From positions 16,400,589-16,464,588 of the forward strand of contig NC_051142.1 of NCBI RefSeq assembly GCF_014839805.1: a stretch of 64,000 bases of DNA. The letters run 5' to 3'. The notes below the pieces were generated by a model that worked only from the letters and a program-made list of their open reading frames with translations, was not told the origin of the DNA and did no database searches. Shown piece after piece: positions 1-12,190 of this stretch (position 1 is its first letter; each line of letters opens with the position of its first letter). The position numbers and the translations under genes were made by a program. This DNA comes from Manduca sexta. Lineage: Eukaryota; Arthropoda; Insecta; Lepidoptera; Sphingidae.

Positions 1-609
1 TTATTTTAAGAGTGCGATATGTCCCTACCCGTATGGGTGTGCAATGGTGTGGAGACCGAGCGAATAAGAACTGCCTCTTGGAGGGGTTATACCTAGACAG
101 CTAGCTAGGTATCCGTGGCTTCACTTACTAGTAATTTATGATCATTGCCTCTGCATTACGAGATTTAGCATTGATCATAGTGATGAGCGCAACTCAATTC
201 ATCGTTCCGGGCGATGTTGCTTCTACCCACATGCTAGTTATCAGTTTGTCTTGGCATTAAGTCTTTAACAAGTAATAAATTAAATCTGATAATAAAATAA
301 ATAAAAGAAACAATTGCATGGCACCGTGGCAAGAAAAGACGATTTTTAGTAAACGCGGAGCACACTGAGGTACAGAAGACTTTTAAGTTATACTATTATA
401 TAAATAAGATTTCATTCGAAACCTAAGAATAGGGGGGATAACCTGATGAATACTATTCGATTAACTGCATTAACATAAAACGCGGAAGAAATAACTTCGC
501 GATTTAAAAAAACAAAGGTGGCAAAATGCCAACGTTCTTTCCTTGTGCGACCAAAACTGAGAACGGCGGATCATCGTTAATTTTATAAGTGAAAATAAAT
601 TGATCACAT
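1..609. other. Intergenic, no recognised gene
   Basis: AT-rich DNA without convincing exons. Bases 120-230 resemble fragments of the dispersed repeat seen at 8580 and 14590 (an ATTACGAGATTTA-like start followed by a GATGAGCGCA-like motif). Confidence 0.4.
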
Positions 610-874
610 CGATCCATTGATTTAAACACGGAATTATTATTGGCATTTCCGTTTTATGAAGAAACGCGGTATTGGTATAGTATAGGATATATTATGTCTA
701 CCTTTAGGCGTCGGCTCAGCGCGCATGACAAAGATTTTTCCGGGATAAAAATTAGCACTCAGGGGTAATAGCTTCCTCTTAGTAAAAAAAGTTTCAACAT
801 CGGTCCAGGAATTCCTGCGATAAGCGCGTTCAAACAAACTCACAAACTTATCCTCTTCATAATATTAGTATAGA
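610..874 (-). mobile_element. Non-autonomous Helitron-like element
   Basis: Read on the minus strand it starts TCTATACTAATATT and continues with GAGTTTGTTTGAACGCGCT, the usual opening of abundant lepidopteran Helitrons. The open stretch at 637-843 lies inside it and has no ATG start, so I do not treat it as a gene. The 3' end is not clear. Confidence 0.6.
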
Positions 875-1770
875 ATGGTCATTCGTTCATGGAATCACTT
901 CAAATGTATTTTAAATGAACAGACGGCGCGACGTGTCCACCTTCTTCATTTAAACCGTAATTTTGAATACTAATATAGGTATATTTGGATGGACTTAGGC
1001 ATGTAACTCAGACACGGACCCAGTACTGAGACAGTGTATCAAACAGAACTAGTATTATACAATATTTTACAATACTTTTAAGAGCGTTTACGCATCCGTG
1101 CGCCGTATGTCTCAAAAACAGCACTTTTCGAAGGAGATAATATCCATCAAAACATTATTTTAAAAACATATGAATTAGTAATTATTATAGAAAATTTTGT
1201 TGTCTAAAAAGTTAGTAGAGAACATTTTTAGATTTATTGAGTATTTGTAAATTATTTAATGAAAACTGAACAGAGGGTTTTCAAATTTGCGCTTCGAACG
1301 TCTATTTCGAAGCTCAAAATATCTTAAACCACTAAGGAACATAACAATATGTTATTTTTATCTAACTAAAAAGATCCTGAAGAAAAAGTTATTTTTTTTA
1401 TCACTATATCTTACTTAATTGAATATAATATTGGATTACTATAATAGAAGAACATCTCCTTAAAAACATATAATTTAAAAATTCAACAAAATTAGTTCTG
1501 TTATTTTTCTATAAATATTTTAAATACCACTATAAAATGCAACGCGCAAATCGTTTCAAATTAGTCCGCCTTGAGGCTTTCTAGAGAGGACGTATCGCTC
1601 GTCGCTCCGGCCGGACTCCAGTTGGCCTTTGCTGTGCGTAGAAAAAATAGTCACGTGTATACAGTGATTGCCACATCTTAGTACTTTAGTAAGAAAAATA
1701 TTTTTTTCTTTAATGAGTGACAATCATTTTAGTAGTTACTATAAATTATTATTATATTATTATATTTCAG

Positions 1771-1866
1771 ACACAATGGGAAGTAAAGCTATTTCTAGGC
1801 AAGAAAAGGAAACGCAACAACGCTGAAACTTCGGCTAAAGCAAAAGCTAAAAGATTGATGTACTAA
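1771..1866 (+). CDS. Possible 3' terminal coding exon of an unidentified gene
   Basis: A T-rich tract ending TATATTTCAG is followed by 31 open codons and TAA. The peptide begins TQWEVKLFLGKKRKR and ends AKAKAKRLMY, which is lysine/arginine rich like a nuclear localisation tail. An ATTAAA poly(A)-type signal lies at about 1912, 46 bases after the stop. I see no upstream exon in the window, so the rest of the gene would lie before base 1 or behind a long intron. The family is not recognised. It could be a chance open stretch or a remnant of a processed or mobile gene. Confidence 0.33.
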   Translation, partial: TQWEVKLFLGKKRKRNNAETSAKAKAKRLMY

Positions 1867-2039
1867 TGTTATAATATGCGTCTGTAGTTATGGTTGTTGC
1901 TTTTTTTACTCATTAAACACTTGAGCAACAGTTACGTGAAGGAAAAAAATGGAACCTTAAGCTAAAAACAATTAGCCCATTGAAATGTTACATGAGCTTT
2001 GTATTTTTTAGAGGACCCAATTTTATTTTTAGGACATGT

Positions 2040-2400
2040 GTGGGGGGTCAATAGAAGCTTAATCTCAAGTTTGTGGGGTCGCCCCCCTTGTCCCCTGGCC
2101 GCCATCATGGAAAAAGGGGTGAAAACACTTTTTTCGCGATATCTCGGAAACTATGCGTCTTACATAAATTTTGTAAAGTGATAATTTGTAGCAAATTGTT
2201 TTGCCTACGAGAGACGCCATTTTCCTCCATCGTGATCGTTTCTGATATATATCCATGGCGTTCTGGAACTCAACTGACCGTTAACTGTCCATCTTGTAAC
2301 CGCCCGCCTTGCGATAATCGCTCGCCAAGTTTGCAGGACATAATCGGAACCGCGGCGATTACAAATCGCACAGATCTCCGATCGTCATGAGTTTGGAAAT
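2040..2400. repeat. Unclassified dispersed-repeat-like segment
   Basis: A GC-richer block (GTCGCCCCCCTTG, then TTTTCGCGATATCTCGG) differs in composition from its surroundings. It has open frames on both strands but no recognisable protein, start context or splice sites. It is probably an old mobile element, but I saw no second copy in this window. Confidence 0.3.
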
Positions 2401-2948
2401 AAAACAGCCGTTTCTCAACCACGGCGGGCGCGAGTAAAAACCGCTTCGTGAGTTCTTAGCCTTATAGAATCACTTTGCTGTCCCGTTGTCAAAACTTTTA
2501 CAACTCGCCAAGTTACTCAGTGCGCGAGTCCAACTCGCACTTGGCTGATTTTTTTGCATAATGCATAGGTACGCTTACTTTAAAATAACAAGGTTTTTGT
2601 GTTCACTGGTGCGCACTGTTAAGAAAATTCAAGTGACGAGAGACGGAATCCTATATCTTTCTCCTCTTTGAACCTTAGAAATAAGGGATTTGGTAATTTA
2701 TGTAGCTAGTGAATAAAACTACTAGTAGTAGTTAGTATACCTATCTTCTTAACTATTTGGGCTAGTTTAGGTTTACACGCTCACATCAATTTTACATATT
2801 ACTTTATCCCTGTGCAGGTTTCGGCGCCATTATACTTGTATAAATTAAACGCGTCTAGATCCATATGCAGTTTTACTTAAGTATGTAGTGTTTGCGGAAA
2901 CTTCGATAACAATAATAGTATATTCTATATATTTTTTTAAATTTTTAG

Positions 2949-3570
2949 GTAATCGAGCCTGATATTACACTCAAAATAAATAAGGTTATTAAAAGCCGCA
3001 AAATTATAGATTTTCAATATTTTTTGAATCAAATTAAAACACTCAATAACCACAACAGAGCAACAGGTTGTAGTATCGAACATTTACAACTATTGAAAGA
3101 GAATAATGTTTGCTTGCAGTCAACATTTTAAATGAAGTGTAATATGTGCAATATGGAATTTAAGCTATTTAAGCGCTAAGAGATATACTGATAGTATGGA
3201 CGGATATCGTGGAACTGTGAATGGAGCTATGATGACTGGAGTTGGTAGATCAAATTTAAACGAACAGTTAGCTTCCATAGATTTTCCAATATTAACGCAA
3301 AATGTTTACATGAAATGTTACGACGAGTTAGCTAAATGATTGAAATTAGCTGCAGAGGACAGGATGCAAGAGGCCGCTAGGGAAGAAACTGATAAAGATG
3401 TTGCCTGTGGCGATGTAAAAGACGGTATTCCTATACTTACAGTCATAGCTGACTGCTGTTGGTAAAAAAAAAAGTACAGAACCGACTATTTTGCTTCGTC
3501 GTGTGTCGCAAATATTATTCAAAACTATGGATACAAAACTTTTAAATTGTTATACATGGATGTACAATCG
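2949..3570 (+). pseudogene. Mutator-like transposase domain relic (broken)
   Basis: Spliced together by eye across at least two in-frame stops and two or more frameshifts, the plus strand shows the order typical of the arthropod Mutator-like transposase domain. There is a basic IIDFQYF-type segment, a paired-cysteine KCNMCNMEF segment, then GAMMTGVGRSNLNEQLASID, then an acidic stretch ending DGIPILTVIADCCW, then YRTDYF and CVANIIQNYGYKT. A TTTTTAG acceptor-like site at 2941-2948 directly precedes the open part, so the source gene may have been spliced. Stops interrupt the frame after LQSTF, after LFKR and after YDELAK, and the frame shifts after CCW at the poly-A run near 3468. It is not functional. 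Family assignment is from recalled motif order, not a search. Confidence 0.7.
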
Positions 3571-3572
3571 AT

Positions 3573-5039
3573 CGATTGATGATCGATGTCACTGAGAAGC
3601 AATACCTATTAAAAAAAAAACTATCCAAAAAAATATAACCAACTTCCGAAAAAAGAAGTCTTTTATTTCTCACTTTTTAGTTATACATCTAAAAATGACA
3701 TCTCATTACATACACCTTCTGACTCAAAATATAAATTCCAATATGTAATTTCTAATGACTTAATTTAAACTTTCAATACGTTAAATATTAAAAACTGCAG
3801 ATCTATGGAGTAATTATGTGGTCCATTATAAACATCGTAGCACAGTAATTTTCCTGATTTACTGTCTGATTACGGAGTTCTGGTGCCTATCTTTCGGCTT
3901 CATGACGAGCTCCACTTTACTAAAGGGTACTTTCTAAATGCAAATGCTTAAACTTTTAAGCATTTGCATTTAAAAAAGTGAAAATAACAATTTGTAAAAT
4001 TGCCGTTAAAATTTGTTAAAAATGTTTATTTTTTATAATTACAAAATGATACATATAAACTATTTCATGATGAATTCTTATATATTTAATAATAGAATTC
4101 ATCATTTATCATAAATTCATAAATCATAAGTTACATTCCAATTAGATAATTAAAGCGAAAAGATCAAAATTGGTTGGTCTGACTATAAAGATAGCCGACG
4201 CGCTAACTCTACGCACACAGCTACGCAACGGCTCTGTGTGAGTGAATTTTGCGAAGAATTACCTATAGTTGACTTCACGCGCGGCACGTAAACGCTCTTA
4301 AGTTGACCTTAGTACTCATCACAAAAATCCAATGAAGGCGCGTGTACAGCCTTTTTATAAAGATCTCAGTACGTATAGAGTCACGACTATACTTTGTGAA
4401 TGTTTTGTGTTGTTATTATGATTAGTACATTAATGTATTTCCCACTACAGCCATGGTCGATACATGTTCACCTTCGGAACACATACACGACCTCACTCTG
4501 TTGGTATTTAGACCTTATTAGAAAAAAACAGCGGAGTTATTTACGGTTATGTGAACTGATAAAAAAAATAACGATAATTTTTTAAGGTTTTAAAATTAAC
4601 GATACTCATAAGTCTTAATTTGAAGTGTGATTAAAAAATCTAGTAAGTTTTAATATCCTCTGAATGACTTCTCATTGCTATTCTCATCATGTCAAGTGAC
4701 ACACCGGTAAAGCAGCAAAACAAGAGGTCGTGGATTCAATACCCCACAACAAAATAGGTAAGTACTAATATTCGAATGGGGATTTTACCATTCGCCAATA
4801 TTTGTTATACGTTTGAGTTGTGAGACTCTTAATAAACGATCCCAATCTTCAATCCGATCCAGGGAATAGACCAATGAAAATAAGTCATTTGTAAGCTTGT
4901 CAAAAAAAATATTCACATGATCATTCAAAAAAGTGATTGCGGTATTTTATTAAAAGCAACGGTCAGTTGATACTCACCATGTAGGAAAATTATAAATAGA
5001 ATAGACCTACACAGTGTACAGCCTAGGATTACGCATAAA
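3573..5039. other. Intergenic, no recognised gene
   Basis: AT-rich DNA. Bases 3630-3665 resemble the common insect ACTTCNNAAAAAGGAG repeat in degenerate form. Around 4730 there is a GTGGATTCAATACCCC box that could be the B box of an old SINE. No exon is supported apart from the hairpin listed separately. Confidence 0.4.
3935..3972. repeat. Perfect 18-bp inverted repeat (hairpin)
   Basis: The arms 3935-3952 and 3955-3972 are exact reverse complements around a 2-base loop; the arm core is ATGCAAATGCTT. It is probably a collapsed MITE or palindrome, and no gene flanks it. Confidence 0.8.
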
Positions 5040-5307
5040 ACTCATAGATTTTTCGTAAGCGTTATTTTCTAGGGACGGAGCATTGCTGTGATAACAAATC
5101 TGTTTCTCAGTGCTGACGGTATGACAGTCTTCGCAGTGCGTAGACATAGGGCCGTTGTGATTGGCTAATATTGAGATAAACATTAATCTAGTTGGCTGGC
5201 TAAACAGCAAGCTGTCAGATAAACAAAAGCAAACAAACTGAGAAACAGACTTGTTATCACAGCAATGCTCCATCCTTAGATAAATAACGTTTATGAATAC
5301 GGACGTT
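5040..5307. mobile_element. MITE with long subterminal inverted repeats
   Basis: The block GGAGCATTGCTGTGATAACA at about 5076-5096 recurs inverted at about 5252-5272. The flanking bases also match imperfectly (GTAAGCGTTATTTT against ATAAACGTTATTTAT). The centre has no coding capacity. Superfamily and target duplication could not be fixed. Confidence 0.75.
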
Positions 5308-6341
5308 AGATTTTTTCGTAAAGATTGAAACAAATAGTAATACAATAATTTATAATCAATAAATATTATTAACGCGGGGATATGACGCAGTCGCCGGCAT
5401 TACAAGACCGGAACCCCGCGCAGGAACTGACTCGCCGGCCTAGCGATTACCCAATATGTCCATTAGGTACTAGGTGCCAATCAATTTTCGACTCAGTTAC
5501 TTTCGGCTTCGTAAGGAGACCGAAGCCGAATGTTTGCATCGACGGAAATGTTTTCCTTTTTTTATCCACTAGCGTAATAACGTAGTTATCTTTAGAAGAC
5601 GCAATATGTTTATACGAAAGCTATATATTAAAATAAAACTATAATTCTTTGGATAAATTTATTGCGATTTTTTATTTAATTTTCATTCCGACTAGTCTGT
5701 AGCCATTATGGTCACGAGGCCGACTCAAGGCGGGATTAAAAAATCAAACGAGAGTATTCGCAAAGTACATAGTTTTATTCCATGGAAGCAATTATTTATC
5801 TCTATTTATTCATTACACCAAACGAATAAAGCCGTTTATACATCCTACAGAGCCATTTACACCTGGTTCAATAATCTATTATAGGATTTAACATTAGATG
5901 AGTCAAAATTCAGCTTCCGATAATTTTCGTATAACAAAATCGAGCGCGGTCTTCTTTTTCGGCGTCGCTTTCGGCCAATCATCGCAATTTTATATCTGAC
6001 CTTCGGCTTAACAGCAACCACGTGCCCCGATACCGCGCATTTCCCTTTACGAAATGAACTTCCTAATATCGTAACGAGTGATCAATTATAATAATTACAT
6101 TGCTACCAATACGCTTTACCTTGCTCTTCATATACAAACTTTTAAATTCAGTGCCATGACCCTACAACGACACTTCACACAGTATCAATTAAAAATTTCA
6201 GATTACTTTAATTTTCCTCTGTGCTTGTAATGGATTATGCATGATATTTTATTGAATGTAGATAACAAAGAATCCATGAAAAAATTTACACCTACCTGAG
6301 AGCGATGCGATTAATTAACAATACTTAGGTAATACTATTTT

Positions 6342-6551
6342 CAGAGGCGGCCCCTTGGGGGAGGCAACCCGGCCAACCGCCCGGGGCCTCGCGCTTACAG
6401 AGGCCTCGCGCGGTGCCTCGCAGGACCTTTTTTTACGTTCTTACCGACGAAACAGTTAATACAGAGGAACGTTTTTTTACTCTGCCCGGGGCCTCGCGTC
6501 TGTTTCTTTTTGCTTTCGCCTGGGGTCTCGCTTCATTTAGTGCCGCCACTG
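6342..6551. mobile_element. hAT-type MITE with 8-bp target-site duplication
   Basis: The element begins CAGAGGCGGC and ends GCCGCCACTG, so its terminal inverted repeats differ at one position in ten. It is flanked on both sides by the identical octamer ACTATTTT (6334-6341 and 6552-6559). CAG-start TIRs with 8-bp duplications are the hAT signature. The 210-bp body is far more GC-rich than its surroundings and has no open frame. Confidence 0.88.
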
Positions 6552-7009
6552 ACTATTTTACCTTATATACGGCACAATATGTTATATGTTAATCTTTTGT
6601 ACTATTTTTTATTGCCGACGAACTGGTAAGAGTCCGTAAATAAGTAAATTAGATCACATGCATTTCGTAAGAATAAATGGACATAATATAGAAGAATATA
6701 TCGCTGTGTCTAACATAGTGGGCACTGCTTCCATTACGGCATTATGATTGAGGACATTTCAGGCAGTTTATATTCAACATTCAATGTAAATGGGCGTATA
6801 CTTTGTTATTCGTATAAAATTACTGTCAAAAGTGGTGCTTATCGTCGTTATACAAACACTGGACTATTATCTACACAAATACGCCTTTTATCCTAGAATT
6901 CTTACGTAACTTTAACCGTTTAGTCACCGCACGAAAGATAAAATCTCAAAAGGAACAAATTGTTCCCCCTTTTGCAACACTTTCATTGATACTCCGCTCC
7001 TACTGTTTA

Positions 7010-7136
7010 TAGTGGGCTATTCTATAGCCTAAAGCCCATTTATCGAGAAAGAAGACTTTTTAAATTCCAACCAGCAATTCCTGAGAAATTAACACATTCA
7101 AACAAACCAACTCTTAATCTTTATATAAAGTATAGA
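7010..7136 (-). mobile_element. Helitron 5' end fragment
   Basis: Read on the minus strand it opens A|TCTATACTTTATATAAAG and continues with GTTTGTTTGAAT and a TTTATCGAG...GGCTATAG-like motif. This matches the copies at 12725 and 31395. It is probably truncated at its 3' side. Confidence 0.65.
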
Positions 7137-7204
7137 TAAGGGGCGCGTCTATTGCCATAAACGCCACACATTCGAGACTATAACTTGATATTGAGCAAGA
7201 AAAC

Positions 7205-7300
7205 CCAGTACCATTTTACCCGACTCAGGAATCGGCCCCGAGACCTCAACACTGCAATCGTACTGCAATACAACTACGCTACTGTCACAATTGTATAAAA
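7205..7300 (-). mobile_element. tRNA-derived SINE fragment
   Basis: On the minus strand there is an A-box-like TAGCGTAGTTGTA and a degenerate B-box-like GGGGCCGATTCC. Order and spacing match the better SINE copies at 12480 and 57775. The 3' part is missing. Confidence 0.5.
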
Positions 7301-7504
7301 ACTGGTCAAATTATTTAACGAAAGGTATCATGTAGTTTAATTAATGTCCGTTTTTAATTTCCGTGGGTGGTAATTAGTTATTATATTTGACTTTTGTTCG
7401 AAGCATTTATATCGGGTCATGACCAGGGCTACAACCTTAATCACTGAGATTCGTCTCCTGATTGAATAATTATTCTTGATTAATTCAAATTGTTTGTTTA
7501 CTTT

Positions 7505-7633
7505 GAAATTAAACTAATTTTCGGATTCTATCGTGGTTTTTTGTATTTTATTTTTCTCCCGACTTTCGAAGACTTTGCAGCCTTCATGGTCACGGGGGGG
7601 ACCGCGATAGAATCCGAAAATTAGTTTAATTTC
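7505..7633. mobile_element. MITE-like element with perfect 29-bp terminal inverted repeats
   Basis: The 29-bp arms at 7505-7533 and 7605-7633 are exact reverse complements (arm starts GAAATTAAACTAATTTTCGG). The 71-base centre contains CTTTGCAGCCTTCATGGTCA, and a partial relative of that motif (GTAGCCATTATGGTCACG) is seen near 5699-5716. Perfect arms suggest recent insertion or gene conversion. Confidence 0.8.
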
Positions 7634-8579
7634 AATGTCTAACATTCGCGTAAACATAAGAAATCATTTTGTTTGTTCTATTATAAATGTTCTATTATAA
7701 ATGTTAATATTAGATAATTATTTAAAAAATAATTATAACCTCGTTGCTCATGAATCTAGGCAGTTTGTGAAGAACATTTTAGATCTAAACTGTTGTAAAA
7801 ATTATACTTAAATTATCGAGTATTATACAGTTGATTTAATTGAAAACAAAAAAATGAAAATCAAATTTAAACCATGCATTATCGGACAATGTAACATGAG
7901 GGTTCAATCGATTTTTATTGAGATCCAACCATTGACGTATATTCTATAGGCACGAACGTCCATATAAACTATTTGTTCAAAATCTGATCCAAAATGGCAA
8001 CCATAACGTCAATGTTATAACCTATTTATTCACTTGAACATCAAATAATTTTATTTATTTAACTAATATTTTTATTCAAATTCAGGTTTACACTTAGACT
8101 CGAGTTTTTATATCATGAGCGCCACTCCGTACACATCCACAAGCTGTCAATATTGACCATACTAAAGTTAGTTTGAATGGATATCGGTTCAAATCATTTG
8201 AATACAGTGAATGCTGGGAACGCCAAGTCCAGTATGTATTACATATTATATCGATGGATTCAACATTCTTACTCCAGTTAGTTCTCTAATGTTACACGTG
8301 TTTCATAAAAGTATCTTTTATAAAGAATGAAACTTCACATCATAACCATTATAACAAATCAATAACATATTATAAACGAGAAAAAAAACATTAAGAATAC
8401 ATCAAACCAATTAACCTCATATCTAAATTTGATTTAAAATGCACAATCGATCGGCATGAAACTGCGACGATGTTGATTTCTAACTCTTTTTATTGTATTT
8501 TAATATCTTTCCTAATGTATAATCTTAATAAACCTATATAAATTGTAACGGTAAATTAAATTGGTTTGTTGTTTTTTTT

Positions 8580-9000
8580 TTTATTGCTTTGAATGACTAG
8601 ACGAGCTTGTCGTTCGCCTGATGGTAAGTGGTATGACCGCCCACAGCATAAACACCATACAACACCTTGAATTACAAAGTGTTGTTTGGTATTCCACTGC
8701 GCTCGCTATCTTGAGACATGAGATGTTAAGTCTTATTATGTCCAGCAGTTATACTGTGGCTAAAATGCCCTTCAAACCGAAACACAAGGGACACACTGCT
8801 GTTTGGCGGTAGAAATAGACATTGCGGTGGTACCTACCCAGGCGGACTCTCACATATGAGAGACCTACCTCTAGTAAATAGTGACAATGGCAATTGTATT
8901 GCCAGCCATTGTAAGGCAATGGCTACAACGCTCTAGGATGAAATAGTGTTTACACTGTTGCTTGGCAGCAGAAATAGATTAGGCACTGATACCTATTTTG
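8580..9000 (+). mobile_element. Dispersed SINE/LINE-tail repeat (GACGAGCTTGTCGTTCGCC family)
   Basis: It starts near GACGAGCTTGTCGTTCGCC, then TGATGGTAAG, then CACCTTGAATTACAAAGTGT and GAGACATGAGATGTTAAG. Inverted copies occur at 14590-14755 and 26985-27270. The open stretch at 8621-8812 lies wholly inside it and is not a gene. Confidence 0.75.
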
Positions 9001-9134
9001 TATACAAAATATCCTAACACAATTTGTGAAAACGAAAAGCGTCTTTAAAAGGATATCGAACTAGCGAGGCCCGTTTTGAATACAATCCCCCAATCGGCCA
9101 TAGACTCAAATTGTGTAAAAAAAAATAAACATCA

Positions 9135-9240
9135 CTCCATTATACTCGGGCTAGGTAGAGGCGCAACCAGTACACCTTCTTTCCACCAAGTGCGCTCCAT
9201 CCCATGATGTGATAGGGGCGAGGCTATCGTCAAATTATAT
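9135..9240 (-). mobile_element. SINE 3' fragment
   Basis: It contains AGAGGCGCAACCAGTACACC, CCACCAAGTGCGCTCCAT and GTGATAGGGGCGAGGCTATC, matching the body of the SINE at 57775-57966 without the tRNA-like head. Confidence 0.6.
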
Positions 9241-10995
9241 CGTTTCTTTTAATATAATACTTGCTTTAAATATGTTTAAGACAAGTTCATCGACATAGGA
9301 TCAAGTGCCAAGGTTTCCTTGGAGTCATTGTCTTCCGCGCGGGCTTGAGGTCGGTTCAGAGCAATGACTACTCAATGATTGTTAAAGCAAGGACAGCATA
9401 AAGGGCAAATCCTTTTTATATTTAATCGCCATTGTTGAACTGCATATTTCTGTTACTTCGTACTTCTGCTTATACGTATTGTGTTCAAGCTTGAAGGTGC
9501 AAACGTGACTGAAGTGTTAATTTATAACCAATTTATTATTTTTCTGCAAAGTTCAAGCTGTGGTTTATTCACCGATCTTTGTCATACGTGGAAGACAATG
9601 ACGTGCGTCATTGGGGAAGGCATTGTGGTGTCATACTGTCATAAACCGCTATATAACTGACAAATAACCTTACAGGTCGCTTCATTGGTCTAGCGATGGC
9701 GTACTTGTGCTGTGGGACTGCTGAGGCTCGATCTTCAAGATAAGCTTTGTTATATTTCCATTGCATATCAATTTGGCAAACAGAAGTGGGTTATATTAAG
9801 TAGTATTCTTCATAAACAACGGAATAATGAGATGGCCATATGTCTGGCTTGGTATTAACCATAGCATTTGCTTTTCAACCCAGTGTGGTCTCAACGCGGT
9901 CCTGCTGGTTGCGTTCCTCACATTGAGGCGTTAGATTTTAAATTACATAATGCAGTAATTAGACTGAAGACACGAAACAAAACTGTTCGCACATTAACTA
10001 CCCAGAATGTTTCTCATATATAAATGGAAGATTTATCTGAAGCCAGAAAAGTTACTAAATGCGCCCGAACTCTTCAACGATGTTTAAGCAAAAAAACAAT
10101 CTAAGTATGAAGTGTTTTGGGGAACGGATCTCAATATTAGGCTATGACTTCACCCATACAACAAGTTACAACTCTCTAAAACCCACTTTTAACATACACA
10201 CGTACGTTTGTGGAATAAATAAACGATTCTGTACGATGTAGACTGGAGCGAGACTTAATAGTATTTACAAAGTTCCGTATGGCAACTAAAATAATTTCTA
10301 ATAGCGCCATCTTGCGGAATAAGAACTATAAGGAAATAAGTAATGAGGACGAAAATGGACAATGCATTCAATGGAGTCGAATTTCGTTATAAAAAATATT
10401 TATTTTTTTCCAACAAATAATAAATATAAAACCACTTTAACATATTCTTTTTCCCAACGGCCTTAGTTACTGTTTTAATTTTTCCGCAATATGACGAACA
10501 AAGATAGGTTTACTACTTATTTGCTACAGACGCCTATGTCTATGAGAAAGTCAACAAGCAGATGGATCACCTGCTAAGAACAATCACAACATAAACCTGA
10601 CACTGCCACTAAATAATTCGGCTTTAAATACCAAAAAAAAAAAATGTTTACCAAAAAAAACTATGAAGTACGATATCTTTCACATATTACGATAGACCTA
10701 TCACTTATATGTTCTAATTACTTACTCTGCTGGCCTTCAACATTGTTACATTATTTTGCCATATTTTTATATCACATTTTAGTACCGAAACAAATGTAAC
10801 ATTAAGTTATCGTTATGGTTTTATTTCGTCAAGGTCCAATCAGCGAAATTAGCACAATTATGTAAGGTTATTATTTAGAGTTGCTTATTTCTTTTATCGA
10901 AATTTTTGTTTTTTCAATAAAGCGAGATAAGAGATTTCGTTGTAAATCCTATAGAAGTCACTACACTGCCTGTAAATAAAAAAAAAAGTAGTTAA

Positions 10996-11208
10996 CCCTT
11001 TCGCGAGCACGGAAAATATATGCAACACTTTTAAAAATTTCACGCCGTAATTTCTATATAAGTACATTGGTATTGTATTGTTTAACGCCATAACTTTTAT
11101 TTGAGGTAAGGAGGGCATTGATTGCAAATATTTTTAAGTAGTCTATAGCAACGCTTAGAATAATCAAAACCTTATTTAGCGGCATAATTAGCATTGCCCG
11201 CGAAAGGA
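10996..11208. mobile_element. piggyBac-like MITE, degenerate
   Basis: The left end is TTAA followed by CCCTTTCGCGAGCAC, and the right end is inverted as TTGCCCGCGAAAGG. CCCTTT next to TTAA is typical of piggyBac-type ends, but the right-hand TTAA is not intact. Open frames at 10894-11404 are low-complexity hydrophobic translations over this element. Confidence 0.45.
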
Positions 11209-11504
11209 GCAAGTTATAAATGCTATAACCTAAATTATAGAACACTGACGTCACATAGAGGTTATGCTCAAAACCAAAGGATCTCCAACACAAGTAGATC
11301 AACAGAACACACGCGTTACGATCATGATTACTGATGTGAGACAAATAAACGACCGGTGACCATACTACCATGGTACAATTAGTAATGAGCCGTGGAAAAG
11401 GCACAGCTGATCGCTTCCTCAGTTTAATGACAAATTTCTTTATCCCGGCAAAGTTTGTGATTGCCGATCCCGGGTGATTTTGTCACCCGCATTGCTCTGG
11501 AGGG

Positions 11505-11760
11505 AAGTGGACAATTAATGTTTCCAACTCCTCCCTATCTTTCTATTTGATTAATTTCTTTGCGGGATAATGACATATTAGTTTTCCCTGAGACTCGCCG
11601 AGCTTCACTGCTCGGTGTAATAAAATGCGTGCCACTGCTGATCCTGGCTTACAGGAGTTGTAGTGGTGGGTGTGAGGGCGGGAAAGTCTCTATCCCGGCA
11701 AAGTCCAGAAGGACTCACTTTAAAAACTCTCAGGGAGAACCCTGAGACTTGAGTCCGAAG
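11505..11760 (+). repeat. Dispersed repeat, copy 1 (inverted partner at 20440-20740)
   Basis: It shares CCAACTCCTCCCTATCTTTC, TTGATTAATTTC, GCGGGATAA, GAGCTTCACTGCTCGGTGT and ATAAAATG with the reverse complement of 20440-20740. Short open stretches in the two copies (MRDNDILVFP and MRDKDKLVLP) are homologous only because the DNA is. The class is unknown. Confidence 0.65.
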
Positions 11761-11999
11761 TATATAATATCGACATACGTATTGCTCTGAACGATTGCCT
11801 GATTGTAAGCTACGTCCTGATAGTAGATATGTATTGATTTCCGATATAACTAATAATAAGTCCGGCCTGATGCATTCCTTAATTTTTCCAGAAAAGATTT
11901 TTTTAAATTAAGGTAAGCGATTCGACGCCCATAAACACTAAAAAGACCAACCAACACCTTGAATTACAAAGTATTGTTCGGTATATCTATGTTAAAATG

Positions 12000-12190
12000 T
12001 CCTGAATTCCCTGAGCTCTGGAACCTCAGGGCCCTTATTCTGTATGATAGTGTAAATGCGTAACGCGGCCGTGTCATGTTATCTTCGTGAAATGTGCGTG
12101 GAATGGTATTCTGTAAGCCAATTTCTATAGTCCTAAACATGATGCGTTGTGTTTCGTGCTTGTTACGCACTGTTAAAATAACGTGCGGGA
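12000..12190 (-). repeat. Dispersed repeat (GGAATGGTATTCTGTA family)
   Basis: It contains TGTTATCTTCGTGAAATG, GGAATGGTATTCTGTAAGCC and AATTTCTATAGTCCTAAAC. Related sequence lies at 23226-23305 (GAATGGTATTCTGTATGCC) and, inverted, at 31715-31830. Confidence 0.55.

Noticed and set aside
637..843. 68-codon minus-strand open stretch as a gene
   Set aside because: It starts at GTG, not ATG, and lies inside a Helitron-like element.
8621..8812. 63-codon plus-strand ORF
   Set aside because: It lies entirely in the GACGAGC dispersed repeat that recurs at 14590 and 26985.
11054..11404. 116-codon hydrophobic minus-strand ORF
   Set aside because: It overlaps a piggyBac-like MITE, has low-complexity AT-driven hydrophobicity, and has no splice or homology support.
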